Of a stretch of 64,000 bases of DNA, positions 58,446 to 64,000 are shown one piece after another. The notes under the pieces are model-generated. The model did no database searches, had not been told where the DNA came from, and saw only the letters and a list, made by a program, of their open reading frames with translations. The stretch comes from Dendrolimus kikuchii (Eukaryota > Arthropoda > Insecta > Lepidoptera > Lasiocampidae). The first letter of the stretch is position 1, and each line of letters opens with the position of its first letter. The position numbers and the translations under genes are program-made. The DNA lies in the NCBI GenBank assembly GCA_019925095.2, contig CM034403.1, positions 5,771,690-5,835,689 of the forward strand, written 5' to 3'.

Positions 58446-58817
58446 ACATAATAGAACTACTTTTTAATAGTTTTAAACAAGGCAATTTATTTTATTTTTA
58501 TTGTTGCGTCGTTTCGGCCACTTTTCAGTAGCTGGCTTCCGTAGTAGTAGTAGTCTTCTGCGATCACGGCTACTGAAAAGTGGCCGCAACGTCGAAATAA
58601 TAATAACCGGCATTAGTGGCCAGGTTCCAGTCCCCCTTTAGGGAACGGCAGCACATTGATAGCATTTTTGGTGTTGCAAATGTGCATAGGCGATGGTAAC
58701 TCCTTTCTATCAGGTGAGCCGTCTGCCTATCTGCTGAAGTCAGGCAATAAAATAAAAATAAATAAATAATAAAAATCCAATAAATTACCGCGCTTAAAAC
58801 CGTTGAAACGTAGTTTT
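58446..58817. mobile_element. Penelope-like remnant in foldback form, split by a SINE
   Basis: GTCGTTTCGGCCACTTTTCA (58509 on) is mirrored by TGAAAAGTGGCCGCAACGTC (58574 on) around a 45-bp spacer. After the SINE, TTACCGCGCTTAAAACCGTT and ACGTAGTTTTAT continue the terminal sequence. Confidence 0.6.
58606..58770 (+). mobile_element. LINE-tailed SINE, copy 9 (5' truncated)
   Basis: Starts at CCGGCATTAGTGGCCAGG and ends in a long AATAAATAAATAATAAA tail, inside Penelope-like sequence. Confidence 0.8.
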
Positions 58818-58819
58818 AT

Positions 58820-58986
58820 ACATACATAACTTCACGCCAGTTCCCTTGCGGGGTAGGCACGAACAATAGAGCGCCATTTAGGCTTATTCTTAGACACCTC
58901 ACTTGCTTCTTTGACATTCATAACTCTTGTCATGCACGCTCGTCTGTTCTTAAGTCTCCTGACATCACCTGCTAGTACGCGATCAT
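58820..58986 (-). mobile_element. RTE-type LINE 3' fragment with 12-bp TSD
   Basis: Inverse of the ORF end with ATGTATG-type tail; ACGTAGTTTTAT on both sides (58808-58819, 58987-58998). It landed in the Penelope-like terminal sequence. Confidence 0.85.
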
Positions 58987-58999
58987 ACGTAGTTTTATT

Positions 59000-59390
59000 A
59001 TTGCTAATATTTCAAAAATCAAATATTGCTTTAGTTTTCATCAAAATCGGCCCCGAGATTCCTTAGAGTATTTATCGATTTATCCTATAGTTTCAAATTT
59101 AGCCATAGACGCCGACTTGAAATATTCACATGTATAACACATATTCATTCGATCAAATCAGACAAAAACATCCAATAGGTTTCTATTCAATTTCATGTAA
59201 AAAAAATATATCAGAACTTAAACTCTGTACAGATGTTAAACACATAAAATTATAATTCTATATTAGTGCCGTGAGTAAAGTACGTCTAACCATCAAGGCA
59301 ACACATAAAAGTACTGACATAGTCATACCTAGCAGAGGCGTGTACTTCATACAACTCGATTTCTCATAGCGTGCCTTTAATAAACTAGCG
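59000..59390. other. No recognisable feature
   Basis: AT-rich; nothing supported. Confidence 0.5.
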
Positions 59391-59394
59391 AGTA

Positions 59395-59555
59395 GCGACC
59401 AAAAGGTCGAAAGCGCCATACATTCGATGGCGTTTACACGTTCTGTTCAAACATATTATTACTAGTGTCTCTATAAATTAATAAGACTAAAAGATCGAAA
59501 GCGCCATGAATTTCTTGGCGCTTACGTGATTTATTCGTGCATATATTACCGTACT
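59395..59555 (+). repeat. Two similar hairpins in tandem
   Basis: GGTCGAAAGCGCCAT...ATGGCGTTTACACG (about 59405-59440) and GATCGAAAGCGCCA...TGGCGCTTACGTG (about 59493-59527) are diverged copies about 88 bases apart, each able to form an 8-9 bp stem. Confidence 0.55.
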
Positions 59556-59948
59556 ACTATTTCTTACGATCAGCAGCTTTCCACACGTTTTCGATGAAGT
59601 AGTAACTCATAACCCGATCGGGCACCGGCTTTTGTTTCAAAATATTCGTTAAGATTACAAAACTAAAAATACAAATTGTAATAAGAAAATTAATCGCAAG
59701 ACGTTTTTTCACAACGGTGTAACCGACGCTTGCATCATATTGTTTTTCAACCGGCTTTCCTTAGCCAAGTTTTCACCCCACGCCACTAATACCTAGTAGC
59801 TTACTTTCCAAGCAAGAGGAATAAATAATGTAAAGCTATAATGAGGTATCTTACATTTATACAACCTATATATTGCTGTGTATATATTTCATATATCTAA
59901 TACTAGGGCTTCATCTGCGTTACTGTTAAGGATTTAGGCTGTGCCCGA

Positions 59949-59988
59949 ATGCGTTAACGGCCTTATTTCTGTAACGCCGTTAACGCAT
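59949..59988. repeat. 13-bp perfect inverted repeat, 14-nt loop
   Basis: ATGCGTTAACGGC (59949-59961) pairs exactly with 59976-59988. The rest of 59560-60355 shows nothing recognised. Confidence 0.75.
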
Positions 59989-60361
59989 CACATTAGTGTA
60001 TATACGTTATCTGTCTATAATTAACGTAATTAACAAGTTTGCATCTTAAATTGCGCATTACACCACATCTGTGTGAAACTGCCTACATCTCGTAACTTTA
60101 TCCCAGATGAAGCCGCACTACAACATTAAAGCGATTAATTTTTTTTTTAAGAATATAATTATATTTTTATTCTTCATTTTTATCCTAATGTTTTGAACAT
60201 TTTTTTTTGTAATTGTATTCAACTCATATAAAATAAATCTACAAGTCCCACTGGAAGTGTTTGTTACATATAAAATAAGATACGAACAATAAATCTATTC
60301 TGTCCAATTTTAATTTAAACTAGCGAAATTTCATAACGCGTCGAGTTTAAATTGTAAATAT

Positions 60362-60881
60362 TGTTACAACTTAGATTCCGACAAAAACAAATTCCACTCT
60401 TAATCTATAAAAACTACTAAAAACACATTTTATTACCCCTGTCGGCAATTGAACTACTTGTAATTCTTTTATGATCGTCTTCTTTTGCTTACTTATTTAT
60501 TGGCATACGTTTCTAGAGGACAGTCTATTGTTCTATTGTACTAGTTTACGGCCGCTTGCAGCTGAAGCATTAGCCAGGTGTTGAGGATTTCGTGGACTAC
60601 GATACGGGAACATTTGTATTTCGGAGGTATAAAACGACGGCCTGATAGAGATGGGGGGGTCATTTCAGCGACAACTACGATCAAGGCGTGACGTGTGTAC
60701 AATCTGGAATCTAATAGTGACTGACTTTACGCGTTTTATTGAATTACCTTACTTTCTGCATTACGTTTGGATTTGTTGTGTTCGGTTATATTTGTACCTG
60801 TGTTATACGTGTTTGTATAGTTCTAATAAACTCTATAATAATTCCAACGGCATTTTAATTCGAGTTCCGCGACTCGTAACA
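60362..60881 (+). mobile_element. Solo LTR (ATAT family, copy 3), 520 bp
   Basis: TGTTACAACTTAG to GCGACTCGTAACA, ATAT on both sides (60358-60361, 60882-60885). GGAGGTATAAAACGACGG at about 60625 is TATA-like, and GTTCTAATAAACTC at 60820 is a poly(A)-like signal. Confidence 0.9.
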
Positions 60882-61089
60882 ATATTCAAGGATGCTTGTC
60901 CTGGTCGTTGGTAATATAGTGTACGTAATTTAATAAACTTGATTAATTTAAGCATACACATTTCACTAAACTATTCACTACTACAACTACAACTCTACAA
61001 TATACACATTTCATCAGTAAACTATTCACATTTTCCACACATACTTGATCTTGAGATGTTGCTATATAACAAAAACTATGATCGATTAC

Positions 61090-61530
61090 CTTACAATAGA
61101 CACGTGCGCCGCCGCAAACGTCCAGCGCGCCGCTGCCGCCACTTGCACGCGGCGAGTACGGTAATAAGAACTTGATTAAGTTGCAAACAATTTACAAATA
61201 TTTTTTTTTATATTTATAAGCCATTTAAGCGTTTAAAAATGACTGTTCTCTAAAACCATAAATGGGTACCATGATATGAAAGAGCTAGATCTAGAAGGTC
61301 TCAAAGAACAGAGGTAATGTTTGCATCCTTGAATTCTGCCTACATATTCCCGGTTTGCAGCTCACACTTTTAGGTGCCCGAGTTTTGTTTGTGCCTATTT
61401 TTTGAAGCAAACATTGATGCGAGTAGATTTAAATACAAAAATTTAAAAATCCCGAAATTGTGACAAGCCGGCGCGACGCCGCCGCCGCCGTTTTACAACG
61501 CGGAGCACGTGTCTATTGCATATATGTACA
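61090..61530. repeat. GC-rich arms in inverted orientation
   Basis: CAATAGACACGTGCGCCGCC near 61096 is mirrored by CGGAGCACGTGTCTATTGCA near 61500, each followed inward by CCGCCGCCG-type sequence (61105-61160 and 61465-61500). An E-box CACGTG lies in each. It may be an inverted-repeat element or a regulatory patch. Confidence 0.45.
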
Positions 61531-61609
61531 AATATTTTAAAATAAACTGCAGAGCAAAACATTGCCCTTACATTACCCACTAACGAGTCGAGGCAACTCC
61601 AATTTCAAG

Positions 61610-61880
61610 TAATGTATTGACAGTTTGCTTATGACCATGTAAAAAAAATGGGACCGCAGCGCCATTTTGGCTATACTCGTCTATCGCACGGAAATTATAT
61701 AATTTATCGGTTTGAAACTTATGCTAACTACATAAGCTAACTTTCAGTTGAGTTTCATGTAAACTCTTCAACACTTTCACGTGATAAAGTAACATACAGA
61801 CAGTAAAAGTTCTAAGTTGCACTACAAAAATCTGCTGGTCCAAATTAGCCCCCTAATGTTTTTCTCATTTTCATATTCAT
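61610..61880 (-). mobile_element. Helitron-like remnant
   Basis: Inverse relatives of 43860-44100 (TCTGCTGGTCCAAATTAGCC, TGAGTTTCATGTAAACTC, ACCGCAGCGCCATTTTGGCT). 61885-62400 has no feature. Confidence 0.4.
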
Positions 61881-62402
61881 TCTACAAACTGGACACCCTC
61901 CTCAGATTTATTACAGTTACAATATTTCAAATATTAATTATTACAATCAATTCAAAAATTATTCTTATATACTAATAAAGGACGATTTTTCAATCATTAG
62001 ACAAAAGTTATAGGATAAAATACAACTTGAACAAATTAAATATTACAGTTGCGCAAATGAAACAGTTGAATTGTTTCATTTTTACCTTCAATCAGTTTAT
62101 AATTTATTTCATGGGCAACTTTTATCTGATGATTGAGAAACCGGCCCTAATAAAGAACTATTTTATACAACATCTCACTCAAGGATATTGCTTAATACTT
62201 ATTTATATTAATATTAATAAGATTGCAGTTTTGGCACTACACATATAAGTGCCTAAATATTCTATACATGCTAAATATAAGTAATTTCTAGGGTGATTAG
62301 ATATGCGATAAAGACAGACTTATAGCACAAGGATTCTTTTGCATATTAAGCATCACAATCTTAGAAACAACTATTGATTTTAACATATATTTTTAATAAA
62401 TA

Positions 62403-62482
62403 ACAAAAATCAAATAAATCACCGCGCTTATAACTGTTAAAACATAATTTTATTATGTATACTAGTCACAAAAACTTAAGAA
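62403..62482 (+). mobile_element. Penelope-like terminal fragment
   Basis: ACCGCGCTTATAACTGTTAA through TTATTATGTATACTAGTCAC and AAAACTTAAG matches 50306-50372. Confidence 0.65.
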
Positions 62483-62487
62483 TTTCT

Positions 62488-62670
62488 GTGCAGGAACGGA
62501 GAAAGAATACAATGTCCTGTGGCCGGGCGGCCTCCGTTAAGAGAGCAGCAGCGCATTTGTAGCACCTTGGGTGTTGCAAATGTCCATAGGCAATGGTAAG
62601 CACTTTCCATCAAGTGGGCCGTCTGCCTGTCTGCTGAACATCTGCAATAAAATAAAAAAAAAATATTTCC
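62488..62670 (+). mobile_element. LINE-tailed SINE, copy 10 (internal deletion)
   Basis: Head TGTGCAGGAACGGAGAAAGA joins at GGCGGCCTCC directly to GTTAAGAGAGCAGCAGCGCA, losing about 140 central bases; tail complete. Confidence 0.85.
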
Positions 62671-62750
62671 TTAATAGATATAGAATATTTTAGGATTAAC
62701 AATATATTTTATGATTAATGATTTTGTTATGGCAATGAATATCGGTTTAA

Positions 62751-62880
62751 AGATATTGGCTGTGACAGCCCCTGTGGTCCAGTAGACTGTGTTAACTGGA
62801 ACACAAAGGTAGTGTGTTGAATTCCCCACAAGGAATTATTTACTCTGGCCTGGGTGATTGGGTTCAACATACACTTACAT
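62751..62880 (+). mobile_element. tRNA-derived SINE, diverged
   Basis: GGCTGTGACAGCCCCTGTGG, TCCAGTAGACTGTGT (A-box-like) and GTGTTGAATTCCCCAC (B-box-like), then a TTATTTACTCTGGCCTGGGT tail. Too diverged for a tRNA fold. 62890-63230 shows nothing else. Confidence 0.5.
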
Positions 62881-63232
62881 TATGTTACAATTATTAAATG
62901 TAACTTGTGATTTATGGAGTAAATTTTTTTCTATCATCATTTTTGCTATCATATGACATGGTCACATTTGCCACAATAAATATATTAATGTCCTTACATT
63001 ACAGTGGATCAAGCCATGTGTTGCATCTTGATCTTTCATGATTGCTCAAGTGCTCATTGTATTTATGGCTTCTTAATGCATATATGCCTTTAAAATGAAC
63101 AACTTGCTAATCAGTCACAACACACACAACTTGGAAGTCACTAGTGAATCTAGGATCCTATGTAACTAAATATTAGATAACATAGCCAGTAGATGCAAAC
63201 TAACATTTCAATAAAATTGCCTCATAAAAGAT

Positions 63233-63238
63233 TTTATT
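63233..63238 (-). promoter_or_regulatory. Candidate poly(A) signal of the ZNF277 gene
   Basis: The minus strand reads AATAAA about 130 bases downstream of the ZNF277 stop codon, the first good hexamer after it. The cleavage site itself is not visible. Confidence 0.5.
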
Positions 63239-63365
63239 TAAATAATCGGCAGACCAACACACACATTGTATATCCTCATGCTAAGCATAACCTGCTTGTG
63301 TTATGGGTAATATACAACAGACCACCCTGGTGCCGATCCTAGACACCCAGACCCTAGTAAACACC

Positions 63366-64000
63366 TCAATCCGATAAAACAGCCATTGCCATCTCCTTAG
63401 ATATATTATCTGACATGCAATTCTGATTTTCAACTTCTTGGTCATCACTAGACCACCAACTTTCATCATCGTCTTGAATAAAACATAGAAATAAATCATC
63501 TTCATATGTTGGAAAATAATACTCAGGTTGATCCCATCTTTCTTTACTTAACTTCCAATGCTTCAATTCCTTTAAATGTTTCTCAAGGTTTTTAGAATCT
63601 TCAAACTTAATATCGCACGCTAGACATTGTTTTAAATGTATCTGCCTACGTATATAGTTAACGATTTTCACTTTGTGATAAAAATTCATGTCATTTGTTG
63701 CATTCGTAAATGAAAATTCATGTTGATGGGTCATATGATCTAATATGCTGTCATATTCCATCTCTGTATGATCACATAGCAAACAAGTTATTAAAGGACC
63801 ATTTTCTTCAGTCCATTCTGACCAATCTGGATCACTGTCCACATTGGAATCATGCTCAAAATCTACAGCTTTCGGTGTTGTGTGTCGTCTTCTACTTGTA
63901 TTTAGATTATGCTTTGAGTTTGCTTGATTATCCCCCACATAATTTACTAAGAAAAATTTATCATATTCTTTGTTATCTGGATTAATTCTCTTATGTCCTT
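63366..64000 (-). CDS. ZNF277: ZNF277-type C2H2 zinc-finger protein, C-terminal exon (5' partial)
   Basis: Seen: an uninterrupted minus-strand frame from the window edge to a TGA at 63366-63368, about 210 codons, with no start codon needed because it is open upstream. It begins GHKRINPDNKEYDKFFLVNY, then an acidic linker with DWSEWTEE. A first finger follows (CLLC, 12 residues, H, 4 residues, H), then NFYHKVKIVNYIRRQIH, a second finger (CLAC, 12 residues, H, 5 residues, H), WDQPEYYFPTYEDD and an acidic tail. Known: this order (RRLNP-like block, DWSDWEE-like linker, NFYQQVKLVNFIRRQVH-like stretch, WDQLEYYFPTYEND-like end) is that of the ZNF277 family. ZNF277 is described as partnering with Polycomb PRC1 and with ribosomal protein uS5. 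Inferred: this is the last coding exon, with upstream exons beyond the window. It is the only convincing host gene here. Confidence 0.93.
   Translation of the reverse strand, partial: GHKRINPDNKEYDKFFLVNYVGDNQANSKHNLNTSRRRHTTPKAVDFEHDSNVDSDPDWSEWTEENGPLITCLLCDHTEMEYDSILDHMTHQHEFSFTNATNDMNFYHKVKIVNYIRRQIHLKQCLACDIKFEDSKNLEKHLKELKHWKLSKERWDQPEYYFPTYEDDLFLCFIQDDDESWWSSDDQEVENQNCMSDNISKEMAMAVLSD

Noticed and set aside
62027..62248. A 73-codon frame near ZNF277, as a small gene
   Set aside because: AT-rich low-complexity translation, no recognisable family and no supporting signals.
63710..63985. A 91-codon plus-strand frame
   Set aside because: It is antisense to the ZNF277 exon.
1..64000. CRISPR array or bacterial-type operon
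   Set aside because: No spaced direct repeats with unique spacers; the tandem arrays have no spacers. Gene structure and repeats are eukaryotic.

Overview
The window looks like gene-poor, repeat-dense nuclear DNA from a lepidopteran insect (butterfly or moth). The main evidence is many non-autonomous Helitrons of the lepidopteran type (5' TC start with a TATA/AATATT-rich lead, 3' hairpin, terminal CTAG, inserted between A and T). Alongside them are R1-, Jockey/CR1- and RTE-type LINE fragments, short LINE-tailed SINEs, a mariner, Penelope-like pieces and solo LTRs. The lineage call rests on recalled repeat families, so it is an inference; species cannot be told.

Only one host gene is supported. 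At the right edge (63366-64000, minus strand) lies the last coding exon of a ZNF277-type C2H2 zinc-finger protein, open to the window end, with a poly(A) signal about 130 bases past its stop. The other 63 kb shows no host exon I can defend. Most long open frames there come from 9-bp tandem arrays or from transposon remnants.

Layout. 0-1.3 kb: a Helitron with an AT microsatellite and an array of about 50 nine-base units. 1.3-14 kb: SINEs, Helitrons, three inverted-repeat elements and two LINE fragments. 14-19 kb: a short RTE copy, then an R1-type 3' end. 19.4-20.8 kb: an inverted sister of the first Helitron with a different 9-bp array. 21-31 kb: dispersed repeats, a foldback element, a LINE with a YADD box and a clean 523-bp RTE insertion. 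31.7-32.2 kb: a solo LTR with a perfect CATCC duplication. 32-44 kb: small Helitrons and LINE ends. 44.8-46.1 kb: a mariner whose transposase has three in-frame stops. 49-53 kb and 55-56 kb: nested stacks (Penelope-like in an LTR; RTE in Jockey in an LTR; an LTR in a Helitron). 56-63 kb: MITE, R1 end, Helitron, hairpins, a third copy of the same LTR and SINEs.

There is no operon-like co-working of genes here. The useful content is insertion history: many target-site duplications survive, so the order of events can be read directly. The observations most worth pursuing are six RTE-like insertions with duplications of 7 to 15 bp, two of which share a 5' end; an LTR family landing at ATAT/GTAT; Helitron sisters with unrelated arrays that all keep a 9-bp period; and a hammerhead-like hairpin motif in the Penelope-like termini.
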